DNA of 64,000 bases from Duganella margarita (GTDB lineage: Bacteria > Pseudomonadota > Gammaproteobacteria > Burkholderiales > Burkholderiaceae_D), in contig NZ_WWCS01000001.1 of assembly GCF_009857535.1 (NCBI RefSeq), forward strand, positions 1 through 64,000, given 5' to 3'. The translations under genes and the position numbers were made by a program. Every line of letters starts with the position of its first letter. The stretch's first letter is position 1. The notes below the pieces were generated by a model. The model was not told the DNA's origin, did no database searches, and saw nothing but the letters and a program-made list of their open reading frames with translations. This document shows positions 55,743 to 64,000 of the stretch, in pieces.

Positions 55743-55770
55743 TTGCGGAACCGAATCGGCGTCCTATAGA
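55743..55770 (+). promoter_or_regulatory. Promoter of the tRNA operon
   Basis: TTGCGG (55743-55748) and TATAGA (55765-55770), 16 bp apart, lie about 58 bp before tRNA-Val. No other gene start is nearby on this strand. Confidence 0.6.
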
Positions 55771-55827
55771 ATACGGCCTCGTTCAGCAGTTGTCGCAGTT
55801 AAATGAAACAACGCTGATAAGTTTTCT

Positions 55828-55903
55828 GGGTGCTTAGCTCAGTTGGTAGAGCGGCGCCCTTACAAGGCGTAGGTCGGGAGTTCGAGCCTCTCAGCACCCA
55901 CCA
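55828..55903 (+). tRNA. tRNA-Val (anticodon TAC)
   Basis: A 76-nt cloverleaf: acceptor GGGTGCT pairs with AGCACCC, anticodon stem GCGCC/GGCGT encloses loop CTTACAA (TAC), T arm GGGAG TTCGAGC CTCTC, and the 3' CCA is encoded. Followed 23 bp later by tRNA-Asp in the same direction. Confidence 0.96.
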
Positions 55904-55926
55904 GCTAAACTTATAAACAACGAATT

Positions 55927-56003
55927 GGAGCGGTAGTTCAGTTGGTTAGAATACCGGCCTGTCACGCCGGGGGTCGCGGGTTCGAGTCCCGTCCGCTCCG
56001 CCA
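55927..56003 (+). tRNA. tRNA-Asp (anticodon GTC)
   Basis: A 77-nt cloverleaf: acceptor GGAGCGG pairs with CCGCTCC, anticodon stem CCGGC/GCCGG encloses loop CTGTCAC (GTC), variable and T arms are normal, and CCA is encoded. A terminator follows after 14 bp. Confidence 0.96.
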
Positions 56004-56017
56004 ATATTCAGAAGAAG

Positions 56018-56046
56018 GGCCCGATGTTCGCATCGGGCCTTTTTTT
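56018..56046 (+). terminator. Rho-independent terminator of the tRNA operon
   Basis: GGCCCGATG / CATCGGGCC arms around TTCG, followed by seven T. It ends the tRNA-Val/tRNA-Asp transcript 14 bp after tRNA-Asp and 38 bp before the next gene. Confidence 0.9.
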
Positions 56047-56084
56047 CATTTGCATTTCAGAATTAGCATGTAAGCTGATCGGCA

Positions 56085-57170
56085 ATGAAAAATGCTTATC
56101 TCCATTTCCGTCTCCGCCTGGCACGGCACGCGCTGCTGCATTTCGCCGCCAGCCTGACAAGCTCCCTCGAATATATTTTGCTCGGCTTCGGCCCGGTGCT
56201 GATCGGCCTGGTCGCCGTGATCGCCCTGCCCGGCCTGTTTGCCGCCGGCCAGCCATGGCCGGAAGCGCTGGGCCTGTTCACCGGCCAGACGCTGCTGGGC
56301 ACATTGCCGGTCTGGCTGCTGCGCAAGCGCTTGCACCCGGCGGCGGTGATGCTGTGGAGCCGGCCGCTGCCGATTGCGCCGCGCAGCAAATGGCTGGCCG
56401 ATGCCGCCGTCGCCGGCCTGATCGTCGGTCCGCTGAGCCTGGTCTACGCCATCTCCACCGCGATCTGGTTTTTCCAGTGGCCGGACTGGCTGCGGCCGAT
56501 TGCGCCGCAAGCGCTGCTGCTGACGGTGGCCTCGCTGCTGCTGGCCTGGCTGTTGTCGGCACTGACGCTGCATCATCGCAACCGCATGCCTGCCGCCCGC
56601 AAGCCCGGCCGCTCCCGCCCCGCGCCGACCCGCTACGTGGCGCAACGCGGCGGCATGGCGCGCTACTGGTATCGGCTGTTCTGGCTGCCGTTCTGGCGCG
56701 CGGAAAACGTCATCGGCATTCAACAAACCCTGCTGCTGGCCGGCGCGCTGCTCAGCATCGGCGTGTGGATGGCGCATCCGCCCGTGGTGCCGCCGGCGCT
56801 GTGGGGCGCGTGCGCCGCGTTGATGACCATGCTGCTGACCGACCGTGGCGACAAGGCCGTGGCCGAACAAATCGCGCTGCTGCGTCCGGTCGCCGCCGGC
56901 TGGCCGCTGCGCACCGCATCGCTGTATCGCCTGGCCATGCTGGCGACGCTGCTGCCGGGGCTGGCCGTGCTCGGCTGGTTCGCCGTGCTGACGCTGGGCC
57001 GCAGCGCCGGCGGGATCAGCCATACCGTCGCCACCGTCTGGCTATGCGTTGCCGCCATCGCCCAGCTGGCCGTGGTGGCGCTGCGCAAGCTGAGCGTACG
57101 CGGCCGCGTCGGCCTGGTGATCAGCGCCATCCTCATCCTGACCGCAATCGGAAGTGAATTATGGAATTAA
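56085..57170 (+). CDS. ABC transporter membrane protein of unknown substrate
   Basis: This 361-residue protein has eight or more hydrophobic segments (for example YILLGFGPVLIGLVAVIALPG, LLLTVASLLLAWLLSAL, VGLVISAILILTAIGSELW). It overlaps the ATPase gene by 10 bp, so it is the membrane partner of an ABC-2-like exporter. It has no signal peptide beyond the first membrane segment. Substrate unknown. Confidence 0.75.
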   Translation: MKNAYLHFRLRLARHALLHFAASLTSSLEYILLGFGPVLIGLVAVIALPGLFAAGQPWPEALGLFTGQTLLGTLPVWLLRKRLHPAAVMLWSRPLPIAPRSKWLADAAVAGLIVGPLSLVYAISTAIWFFQWPDWLRPIAPQALLLTVASLLLAWLLSALTLHHRNRMPAARKPGRSRPAPTRYVAQRGGMARYWYRLFWLPFWRAENVIGIQQTLLLAGALLSIGVWMAHPPVVPPALWGACAALMTMLLTDRGDKAVAEQIALLRPVAAGWPLRTASLYRLAMLATLLPGLAVLGWFAVLTLGRSAGGISHTVATVWLCVAAIAQLAVVALRKLSVRGRVGLVISAILILTAIGSELWN

Positions 57171-57766
57171 GAATCGAACAGCTCAGCTTTGAATACGCCA
57201 GCCATCCGCTGTTCAGCCAGTTCAATCTCACCCTCGGCAATGGCATCACCTGGCTGCGCGGTGAAAACGGCGCCGGCAAGACCACGCTGATGAAACTGGC
57301 CGGCGGCGCGCTGACGCCGCATGGTGGCCATATCTGGCTGGACGATCTCGAATTGCAGGCGCAGCCGCTGGCGTATCGCCTGCAGTGCTATTACTGCGGC
57401 GGCGACACGCCGCAATTGCCGTGGCTGACCGTGCGCGAGGTGCTGGATATGCACGTCTCGCTGTATGCCGGCGCCGACGCCGGGTTGCTCAACGCCGAGC
57501 TGGCTGCCTTCCACCTGCTGCCGACGCTGGACCAGCCGGTCACCACGCTGTCGCTGGGCCAGCACAAGAAGATGCAGCTGTCGCTGGCCTTGTCGCTGCC
57601 GGTGCGGCTGCTGCTGATTGACGAACCCTTCAATGGTCTCGATGTCGATGCGGTCGCCTACCTGCGCCAGCAGCTGGCCACGCCGGAACGGCTGACGCGC
57701 CAGTGCATCCTGCTGACCAGCCACCTGGAACCGCAACTGCCGCTGGTGCAGACCGTGCAGCTATAA
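57161..57766 (+). CDS. ABC transporter ATP-binding protein
   Basis: The 201-residue ATPase has Walker A GENGAGKTTL, the signature VTTLSLGQHKKMQL (lacking the usual GG), and Walker B LLLIDEPFNGLD with the D-loop. It is short, lacking regulatory domains. It overlaps the membrane gene by 10 bp. A repeat element follows 4 bp after its stop. Confidence 0.85.
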   Translation: MELRIEQLSFEYASHPLFSQFNLTLGNGITWLRGENGAGKTTLMKLAGGALTPHGGHIWLDDLELQAQPLAYRLQCYYCGGDTPQLPWLTVREVLDMHVSLYAGADAGLLNAELAAFHLLPTLDQPVTTLSLGQHKKMQLSLALSLPVRLLLIDEPFNGLDVDAVAYLRQQLATPERLTRQCILLTSHLEPQLPLVQTVQL

Positions 57767-57770
57767 CCCG

Positions 57771-57844
57771 TCATTCCCGCGCAGGCGGGAATCCATATCC
57801 CGCAGGTCCAGACACGACGCACGGTTTCCCGCTTGCGCGGGAAA
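57771..57844. repeat. REP-like double-hairpin intergenic repeat (copy 2)
   Basis: ATTCCCGC gcag GCGGGAAT (57773-57792) and TTTCCCGC ttgc GCGGGAAA (57825-57844) repeat the 41218 element's layout: the same first hairpin with the same CCATA after it, then a second hairpin on a GCGGGA core. It lies between the convergent ATPase and PLP-enzyme genes. Confidence 0.7.
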
Positions 57845-57850
57845 GACGGC

Positions 57851-59140
57851 TCAGGCGGCAACCTGGCGCAATGCTTCGCTGAGCTTGTCCACCTGCGCTT
57901 CCGAGGTAAAGATCGACGGCGTGGCGCGCACGCAGGCGCCGGCCGCCAGACCATCACGCGGCACGGTAAACACGCCATGCTCCTTCAGCAAACGGCGCGC
58001 CAAGGCATTGTTGTCCGCCATCGAGGTACGGCCACGCAAACGGAACGAGGCTATCGCACTGCTCAGGCGCGGATCGGACGACGCCAGCAGCTCCAGGCCG
58101 CTCACATCACGCACCGCATCGAGCCAGCGGTTGCGCAGCCGTGCCAGCCGAGCCTGTTTATACGCAACGCCGACCTGTTCATGCAGGTCGAGTGCCAGCG
58201 GCAGGGTCACATACGCCGCAAAGTTGAGCGTGCCGGTATGCACGCGGGTGCGCACATCGCCACGATCGTCCTCGCCCATATACGGATCGATGGCGCGCAC
58301 CCGGCCACGGCGAATATAGATCGCGCCGACGCCGACCGGCGCACCGATCCATTTATGCAGGTTGATGCCGGCGAAGTCCGCTTGCAGATCGGGAATCCGC
58401 ATGTCCAGCTGGCCGAAGCCATGCGCCGTGTCGACGATGGCGTCGATGCCGCGTTCGCGCGCCATGCGGCTGATCTCGGCCACCGGCAGCACCATGCCGT
58501 TGCGGTGGTTGACGTGCGTGAGCAGCATCAGCTTCAGGCCCGGGTAGCGCGCCATCGCCTGCGCGTAACTGTCGACCACCGCCTCGTAGGTGGCCGGTTC
58601 CGGCATCGCAATCGACACCACCTCCACGCCGCGCCGCTGCTTGAGCCAGTGCATGGTGGTGATCATGTTGTCGTAGTCGATGTCGGCGCACAGCACCACA
58701 TCGCCTGGCTGCAGGCGGTTGTAGCCGCTGATGAGGACCTGCAATGCTTCCGTCGCGCCGCGCGTAAAGGCGATCTCGTCGGCCGAGACGCCCAGCGCCA
58801 GCGCCGCCCGCTGCCGCGCCGATTCAAACTCGGCCGGAAACTGCAAGCGGCCATAGTACGAATTGCCGCGATTGGCGTCGGCCACATGGCGCTGGTAAGC
58901 CTCCATCACCGGGCGCGCCATCGAGCCCCAGTAGGCGTTGTCCATCATCGCCACATCCTGCTTGATGTCGTACTGCGCGGCGACCGACTGCCAGTAGCCT
59001 TCGTCGGCAGCCAGCTCCTGCGGCGACACCGGCGGCCGCGCCGGCATCGCCGATTCGGCTGCCGCCGCCAGCGCCGCCGTTGGCGTCAGCAGCGCGCCGG
59101 CCTTCAGCCACCGGCGGCGCATGGGATTACGCAGGCTCAA
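57851..59140 (-). CDS. Tat-exported class V aminotransferase (PLP enzyme)
   Basis: The 429-residue protein starts with a twin-arginine leader (MRRRWLKAGALL, then TPTAALAAAAESAMPA) and continues as a class-V aminotransferase like isopenicillin-N epimerase: FTRGATEALQVLISGYN, DIDYDNMITTMHWL, the Asp in DTAHGFGQLD, and the PLP lysine in INLHKWIGAP. Export after folding fits a PLP cofactor bound in the cytoplasm. The start overlaps the TonB-receptor stop by 4 bp (ATGA), so the two are translationally coupled and probably act on the same substrate. The reaction is unknown. Confidence 0.85.
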   Translation of the reverse strand: MSLRNPMRRRWLKAGALLTPTAALAAAAESAMPARPPVSPQELAADEGYWQSVAAQYDIKQDVAMMDNAYWGSMARPVMEAYQRHVADANRGNSYYGRLQFPAEFESARQRAALALGVSADEIAFTRGATEALQVLISGYNRLQPGDVVLCADIDYDNMITTMHWLKQRRGVEVVSIAMPEPATYEAVVDSYAQAMARYPGLKLMLLTHVNHRNGMVLPVAEISRMARERGIDAIVDTAHGFGQLDMRIPDLQADFAGINLHKWIGAPVGVGAIYIRRGRVRAIDPYMGEDDRGDVRTRVHTGTLNFAAYVTLPLALDLHEQVGVAYKQARLARLRNRWLDAVRDVSGLELLASSDPRLSSAIASFRLRGRTSMADNNALARRLLKEHGVFTVPRDGLAAGACVRATPSIFTSEAQVDKLSEALRQVAA

Positions 59141-61527
59141 AACTTCACCGTGTAATCGAGGTACAGGTTGCGGCCATCGGTATCGTATGGCGCGTTGCGC
59201 GAGTAGATCAGGCCGCGGCTGGCCTGGAATACGGCTTCGTCCGGATACTTGTTCAGCACATTGTCGACACCGAAGCGCAGCGACTGTTTGGCGGTCAGCT
59301 TGTAGGTGGCGGCCAGATCGAGGAAACGCATCGCGCCGAAGCGCTGGAAGATGTCACCGGTGGCGTTGCCGGTGCTGTCGGTCCAGCTGCCGTAGTAGCG
59401 CGCGCGCACCAGCGTGCTCCAGCCGCCCTGGTCATACGAGGCGCTGAAGGTGGCCTTCTGGCGCGGCAGGCGCTCTTCGAACACCACGCGCTGGCTCTCG
59501 TTGGTGGCGATGCTGGACTTGCCGCCATCAATCCTGGTCTGGTTGTAGTTCCAGGCCGCAGTCAGGTTCAGCTTGCCGACGCCGAGGCGGCGCAGATAGC
59601 TGCCCACCACATCGACGCCTTTGGTGGTGGTGTCAAAGTCATTGGTGAAGTAGCTGACCGAGGTGTAGCGCAGCGGATTGGGCACGCCGGCCGGCACCAC
59701 GAACGAGGCCGAGGTGCTGAAGCGGTCGCGCAGCTTGATGTTGTACAGGTCCACCGAACCGGACAGGCCGCTGGCGTCTTTCCACGTCAGACCCAGCGAC
59801 AGGTTTTTGGATTTTTCCGGTTGCAGCGGCCTGGCGCCCAGTGCCACCGCCAGCGGGTCGCTGTTGGCCAGGCGGCCGCTGGTGAACACCAGCAGCGTCT
59901 TGGTGTCCAGGCCCTGGCTGGTACTGTTGGTGTTGAGCTGGCCCGGGGTCGGCGCGCGGAAGCCGGTCGACCAGGAGCCGCGCAGCGCGAAGTCCGGCGT
60001 CATCTCGAAGCGCGCCGACAGCTTGCCGTTGACGGTGTTGCCGAACTCCGAGAAATCTTCATAACGCACGGCGGCGCCGATGGTGGCCTGCTTGCTCAGC
60101 GGGACTTCGACGTCGGCATAGGCGGCGTAGCTGTCCTGATCCCATTTGCCGGACTGGATGGCGCTAAAGCCCGGTGCGCCGTTCGAGTTGGCGTCGAGGC
60201 CAGCCGCCGCGCCCGGTCCCACCGCGTAGGAGGCCGGATCGCCGGCCTTGACCGCATAGCTTTCGTTGCGATACTCGGCGCCGAAGGCGAGGTTGACCGG
60301 CTGCGACAAACCGGCCACGCGCCATTCGTAGTTGAAGCTGGCGTTGACCAGCTTCTCTTCCTGCGTCAGGCGGCCGAGGTAGAACGAGGTCGGACTGGCC
60401 GGGCCGAGCGAGGCGTTGATCGAGTTGTGCAGGCCATAGTCGATGGCGTTGCGGCCATACGAGGCGCTGACGTCCCAGCCCAGCGCTTCGCTCAAACGAC
60501 CGCGCAGGCCAGCCAGCAGCTGCATGTCGTTCTGCTTGTTGGTGTACTGCGGGCTGAAGCCGACCGGATAAATGCTGCGCACATCCCAGCCGGGGAAGAT
60601 GGTGGTCAGCTTGTAGACCGAGGTGCCGGTGTCCGGATTGCGCCAGTTGAAGTCCGAGGTGCCGTCGCTGTGCGCGAACAGGCCGTAGCTGTAGGCCTCC
60701 AGCTCGTTGCCCAGGTCCAGCGTGGCGTTGTAGCCGAGGTGCTGGCTTTCCAGTTCCGGCTGGCCCCAGCGCTGCACCGGGTTCGGCACGCTCAGCGCTG
60801 GATGCGCCGCCTGGAATGCGATCGCGTCCGGACGCTGGCGGGTGCGCGAGGTCGGGTCGGATTGCGCCGCTTCGGCAAACAGCGCGATGCGCGCATGCTC
60901 GCCCAGCATGAAACCGTACTTGGCGTGCAGCTCGTTGGCCTTGCCGTCGCCTTCGCTGTATTGCGAATGCTGGGCGGTCAGTTCGCCGCCGAGGCTGTCG
61001 TCCAGGATGATGTTGATGACGCCGGCAATCGCGTCCGAACCGTATTGCGCCGAGGCGCCGTCGCGCAACACTTCGATGCGCTTGATGGCGCTGGTTGGAA
61101 TCTGCGCCAGGTCGGGCGCCTGGGCGCCGCGCGCACCCAGCAGCGCGCTGCGGTGAAAGCGGCGGCCGTTGACCAGCACCAGCGTCTGGTCCGGCGACAG
61201 GCCGCGCAAGGTGGCCGGGCGGACGAAGACCTGGCCATCGGCCATCGGCAGGCGCTGCACCACGTACGACGGCACCAGCTGCGCCAGCACGTCGTTGAGG
61301 TCGGACGAGGCGACGGCGGCGATGTCCTCGCGGCTGAACACGTCGACTGGCGCCAGGGTGTCGAACTGGGTACGGTTGCTGGCGCGGGTGCCGGTGACGA
61401 TGATGGACTGCTGGCTATCTGCGGCGGTGATGGCGGCGTCGGCGCTGGTGTCGGCGTGGGCGACCATCATGGCCTGGCAGGCGCACAGCGCGGCGGCGCT
61501 CGCAATTTGGCTACGTTTGATATTCAT
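59137..61527 (-). CDS. TonB-dependent outer-membrane receptor
   Basis: The 796-residue protein has a signal peptide, a plug domain (SQQSIIVTGTRASNRTQF as TonB-box region, LRGLSPDQTLVLVNGRRF, SAIKRIEVLRDGASAQYGSD) and a 22-strand-type barrel ending in aromatic-rich YTVKF. Several segments have the pattern of catecholate/vitamin-type receptors, but the ligand is not determined. It overlaps the PLP-enzyme gene and is divergent from the cyclic-nucleotide-domain gene; 197 bp between hold both promoters. Confidence 0.9.
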   Translation of the reverse strand: MNIKRSQIASAAALCACQAMMVAHADTSADAAITAADSQQSIIVTGTRASNRTQFDTLAPVDVFSREDIAAVASSDLNDVLAQLVPSYVVQRLPMADGQVFVRPATLRGLSPDQTLVLVNGRRFHRSALLGARGAQAPDLAQIPTSAIKRIEVLRDGASAQYGSDAIAGVINIILDDSLGGELTAQHSQYSEGDGKANELHAKYGFMLGEHARIALFAEAAQSDPTSRTRQRPDAIAFQAAHPALSVPNPVQRWGQPELESQHLGYNATLDLGNELEAYSYGLFAHSDGTSDFNWRNPDTGTSVYKLTTIFPGWDVRSIYPVGFSPQYTNKQNDMQLLAGLRGRLSEALGWDVSASYGRNAIDYGLHNSINASLGPASPTSFYLGRLTQEEKLVNASFNYEWRVAGLSQPVNLAFGAEYRNESYAVKAGDPASYAVGPGAAAGLDANSNGAPGFSAIQSGKWDQDSYAAYADVEVPLSKQATIGAAVRYEDFSEFGNTVNGKLSARFEMTPDFALRGSWSTGFRAPTPGQLNTNSTSQGLDTKTLLVFTSGRLANSDPLAVALGARPLQPEKSKNLSLGLTWKDASGLSGSVDLYNIKLRDRFSTSASFVVPAGVPNPLRYTSVSYFTNDFDTTTKGVDVVGSYLRRLGVGKLNLTAAWNYNQTRIDGGKSSIATNESQRVVFEERLPRQKATFSASYDQGGWSTLVRARYYGSWTDSTGNATGDIFQRFGAMRFLDLAATYKLTAKQSLRFGVDNVLNKYPDEAVFQASRGLIYSRNAPYDTDGRNLYLDYTVKF

Positions 61528-61724
61528 CTCTGCTCTGCTGGTTGTGGTGGTGGGATTGCGGGCGCCAGCTTAGCGGCCGAGTATGTCAAGGGTATGACCT
61601 TGCAAGTGACCAGGCAGTGGTAACCATGTGATTAATTAGCAACAATTCCCTTTGGGTGGCTGCCGCAGCCGTAAAACCGGCGACAATGGATACCGCCCCG
61701 TTATTTCCGCAGGAGTTTTGCCTC

Positions 61725-62204
61725 ATGTTTGGCCTGTTCAAGTCCCCCGCCCTGTCGCCCCGTTTGCTGCGCCTGAAAGACTCGGCGCTGTTCGACTCGC
61801 TGACGCCGCTCGAACTGAAAATCATCGACGGCCTGATGCACGAACGCCGCTACCTGGCCGACGAAATCATCTTCGACGAGGGCGAGGAAGGCCAGGCGCT
61901 GTACCTGGTGACGTCGGGCCGCGTGATCATCAGCCGCCAGCTGGGAACGGGACGCGAAGTGGTGGCGGAGCTGTCGCCCGGCTCCTTCTTCGGCGACCTG
62001 GCGCTGCTGGACAACGCACCGCGCAACGCCCAGACGCGTGCGCTGGAAAATTGCGAGCTGGCGGTATTCTTTCGCGCCGACTTCATGGGGTTGATGGAAA
62101 CCGATCCGGTGATCGGCTACAAGATCTCGCTGGCCCTGGCGCGCCACATCGGCCGCCGCCTGCGCGACTGGATGACCGGCAAGCCGCAGCTGGAGGCGCT
62201 ATGA
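61725..62204 (+). CDS. Cyclic-nucleotide-binding-domain protein
   Basis: Start ATG 61725 is preceded by AGGAG; upstream codons in frame do not extend the domain. The 159-residue product is essentially one cNMP-binding domain: DEIIFDEGEEGQALYLVTSG, and the phosphate-binding cassette GSFFGDLALLDNAPRNAQTR, in which the usual FGE is FGD. It has no DNA-binding region. It overlaps the transporter gene by 4 bp (ATGA), suggesting it senses a signal that controls, or is controlled with, that transporter. Confidence 0.8.
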   Translation: MFGLFKSPALSPRLLRLKDSALFDSLTPLELKIIDGLMHERRYLADEIIFDEGEEGQALYLVTSGRVIISRQLGTGREVVAELSPGSFFGDLALLDNAPRNAQTRALENCELAVFFRADFMGLMETDPVIGYKISLALARHIGRRLRDWMTGKPQLEAL

Positions 62205-63328
62205 ACCTGCTGCCGACGCAACAGCGCGGCGGGCCGGTGGTGTGGAGCGGCATCATCGCCGCCACCTGCGGGCTGCTGTTCCTGTTGCAGCAGATGCTGT
62301 TCCTGGCCGTGCCCTTCCTGCTCGGCATCGTGCTGTACTACATCCTGCAACCGCCGACGCAGCGCCTGATCCGTGCGGGCTTCAGCCAGAACGCCGCCAC
62401 CTTCATCGTTGGCACGGGGTCGCTGCTGCTGCTGGCGCTGGCCGTGCTGGCGGCGGTGTACTGGAAGTCCGCGCCGACCACTTCCTGGCAGCAATTGATG
62501 GGCACCTACCTGGCAGGCGGGCTGGAGTTCGTGCGCCATACGATGGTGGCGCTGGAGCAGCAGTTCCCGCTGCTGAAACAAGTGGCGCTGGCCGACACCG
62601 TCAACCAGCGCATGAGCGAATTCACGGGCGACTTCATCCAGTCGCACCTGACCGACATTCTGGTCACGGTGGTGGCCTGGCTGCCGTCGCTGCTGCTGGC
62701 GCCGTTTTTGACCTTCTTCTTTTTGCGCGATGGCCTGCGCTTTAAAAAGTTCCTGGCGCGGGCGGTGCCGAACGCCTTCTTCGAACGCACGCTATGCCTG
62801 CTGCACGAAGTCGACCAGACCGCGCACCGCTACTTCAAAGGGCTGATCCGGCTGACCATCCTCGACACGGCGGTGCTGGCGCTGGGCCTGTGGGCAATCG
62901 GCGTGTCGTCGCCGCTGGTGCTGGGGCTGATTGCGGCGCTGCTGGCGTGGGTGCCCTACGTCGGCTCGATCGTCGGCTGCATGCTGGTGGTGATGGTGGC
63001 GTCGACCGACGCGCCGTCGCAGCCATCGGTGGCGTATCTGGCGATTGGCGTCTTCATCCTGGTGCGCCTGCTGGACGACTTCGTCTTCATGCCGTTGACG
63101 CTGGGCCGCAGCCTGCACATCCATCCGCTGATAACCGTGCTGATGATTTTCATCGGCGGCTCGGTGGCCGGCGTGGCCGGACTGATGCTGGTGCTGCCCT
63201 TGCTGGGCGTGGTGATGGTGATCGGCGAAACGCTGGGCCGCCTGATCACCGACCCGCGCCTGCGCGCGCGCCACCGCAACGCCATCGCCCTGCGCACCCG
63301 GCAGGCCAGCCATGACCTGACGGTATAA
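62201..63328 (+). CDS. AI-2E-family transporter-like membrane protein
   Basis: ATG 62201 overlaps the previous stop, giving 375 residues with about eight membrane segments (LLFLLQQMLFLAVPFLLGIV, LLLLALAVLAAVYW, SLLLAPFLTFFFLRDG, and later ones). The central region PFLTFFFLRDGLRFKKFL and GLIAALLAWVPYVGSIVG matches the AI-2E family (PerM/YdiK-type), whose transport role is unsettled. A terminator hairpin follows after 5 bp. Confidence 0.85.
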   Translation: MNLLPTQQRGGPVVWSGIIAATCGLLFLLQQMLFLAVPFLLGIVLYYILQPPTQRLIRAGFSQNAATFIVGTGSLLLLALAVLAAVYWKSAPTTSWQQLMGTYLAGGLEFVRHTMVALEQQFPLLKQVALADTVNQRMSEFTGDFIQSHLTDILVTVVAWLPSLLLAPFLTFFFLRDGLRFKKFLARAVPNAFFERTLCLLHEVDQTAHRYFKGLIRLTILDTAVLALGLWAIGVSSPLVLGLIAALLAWVPYVGSIVGCMLVVMVASTDAPSQPSVAYLAIGVFILVRLLDDFVFMPLTLGRSLHIHPLITVLMIFIGGSVAGVAGLMLVLPLLGVVMVIGETLGRLITDPRLRARHRNAIALRTRQASHDLTV

Positions 63329-63333
63329 AAAAA

Positions 63334-63351
63334 CGGGAGCCGAGGCTCCCG
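63334..63351. terminator. Terminator between the AI-2E gene and ahpF
   Basis: CGGGAGCC GA GGCTCCCG with a preceding A-run and a following T-rich stretch; it can serve both convergent transcripts. Confidence 0.7.
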
Positions 63352-63374
63352 CTTTTGTTTAATGCCGGCGTAAA

Positions 63375-64000
63375 TTACGCGGTCATCGCGTGCTTGTCGG
63401 CCGACTCTTCGACGACTTCCTCGTCGTCCGAGCGGATCAGGTGGTCGAAGGCGGACAGGGCCGCTTTCGCGCCTTCGCCGGTGGCGATGATGATCTGCTT
63501 GTACGGCACGGTGGTGACGTCGCCGGCGGCAAACACACCCGGCAGCGAGGTCTGGCCACGCGCATCGACTTCGATCTCGCCATGACGCGACAGCGCTACC
63601 GTGCCTTTCAGCCACTCGGTATTCGGCACCAGGCCGATCTGCACAAACACCCCTTCCAGCTCAACCTTGTGCGACACATTGGTGTTGCGGTCGGTGTAGC
63701 TCAGGCCGTTGACGATCTTGCCGTCGCCGTGGATCTCGGTGGTTTGCGCCGAGGTGATCACGGTGACATTCGGCAGGCTGCGCAGCTTGCGTTGCAGCAC
63801 CGCGTCGGCGCGCAGTTCGGCGCCAAACTCGATCAGCGTCACATGCTTGACCAGGCCGGCCAGGTCGATCGCCGCTTCCACGCCGGAGTTACCGCCGCCG
63901 ATCACCGACACGCGCTTGCCCTTGAACAGCGGGCCATCGCAATGCGGGCAGTAGGCCACACCATGGTTGCGGTATTCCTTCTCGCCCGGCACGTTGATCT
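63375..64000 (-). CDS. ahpF: Alkyl hydroperoxide reductase subunit F (partial, N-terminal part off the window)
   Basis: The 206 C-terminal residues that are inside the window match AhpF: the redox pair in [15 protein letters not shown], the NAD(P)H motif [19 protein letters not shown], and [21 protein letters not shown]. This protein reduces AhpC with electrons from NADH. CPHCDGP distinguishes AhpF from most thioredoxin reductases (CATCDG). The 5' end is beyond 64000. Confidence 0.85.
   Translation of the reverse strand, partial: INVPGEKEYRNHGVAYCPHCDGPLFKGKRVSVIGGGNSGVEAAIDLAGLVKHVTLIEFGAELRADAVLQRKLRSLPNVTVITSAQTTEIHGDGKIVNGLSYTDRNTNVSHKVELEGVFVQIGLVPNTEWLKGTVALSRHGEIEVDARGQTSLPGVFAAGDVTTVPYKQIIIATGEGAKAALSAFDHLIRSDDEEVVEESADKHAMTA

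Overview
The window looks like chromosome of a high-GC betaproteobacterium, most likely Oxalobacteraceae (Massilia/Duganella type). This is inferred from the gene families (GTP-dependent PEP carboxykinase, hydroxybutyrate dehydrogenase, RdgC, long CbiX) and codon use; no rRNA is present to settle it. Most of the window is ordinary chromosome. There is an IS110-type transposase tail at the left edge, and one lower-GC gene at 29168-30625 that looks acquired.

Layout. 1-3.9 kb: a three-subunit membrane gluconate-type dehydrogenase operon (Tat-exported gamma subunit, GMC flavoprotein, triheme cytochrome c), with a perfect GntR/FCD-style palindrome upstream. 4.1-8.4 kb: a secreted S53 protease, a truncated CzcE-like gene next to an opposing gene remnant, 3-hydroxybutyrate dehydrogenase and a carboxymuconolactone decarboxylase-family protein. 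8.5-15.1 kb: a tightly overlapping ECF sigma / anti-sigma / caspase / TPR-CHAT operon in which both protease-like proteins carry signal peptides. 15.3-17.2 kb: a divergent membrane-protein/lipoprotein operon. 17.3-31.5 kb: ssb, then a 14-gene cobalamin operon (ECF-type cobalt transporter cbiMNQO plus cobM, cbiX, cobH, cbiD, cobL, cobI, cbiG, cobE, cobJ and a ferredoxin) behind a cobalamin riboswitch; a Schlafen-type gene separates it from a divergent cobA. 31.6-45.8 kb: uvrA with an SOS box, an AraC regulator, metabolic genes (ALDH, HAD, pckG, a 2-hydroxyacid dehydrogenase), and a TetR gene with two matching operators flanking a 36-residue membrane peptide gene.

45.8-52.5 kb is one gene for a 2,245-residue protein. 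It is built of about 234 octapeptide repeats arranged in modules of 16, 26 or 36 octads, each closed by a variable loop, and ends in a calcium-binding-type C-terminal domain. 52.6-64 kb holds rdgC, dinB (perfect LexA box), a periplasmic solute-binding protein, tRNA-Val and tRNA-Asp, an ABC exporter pair, a TonB receptor coupled to a Tat-exported PLP enzyme, a cyclic-nucleotide-domain protein with an AI-2E-type transporter, and the 3' part of ahpF at the right edge.

The two most interesting systems are the sigma/anti-sigma/caspase/CHAT operon, which has the parts of a periplasmic proteolytic signalling cascade, and the giant octad-repeat protein, whose module lengths and boundary motifs are register-locked. 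Coordinates of starts were chosen by signal peptides, Shine-Dalgarno sequences and overlaps with upstream stops; everything about function beyond the families named is inference.
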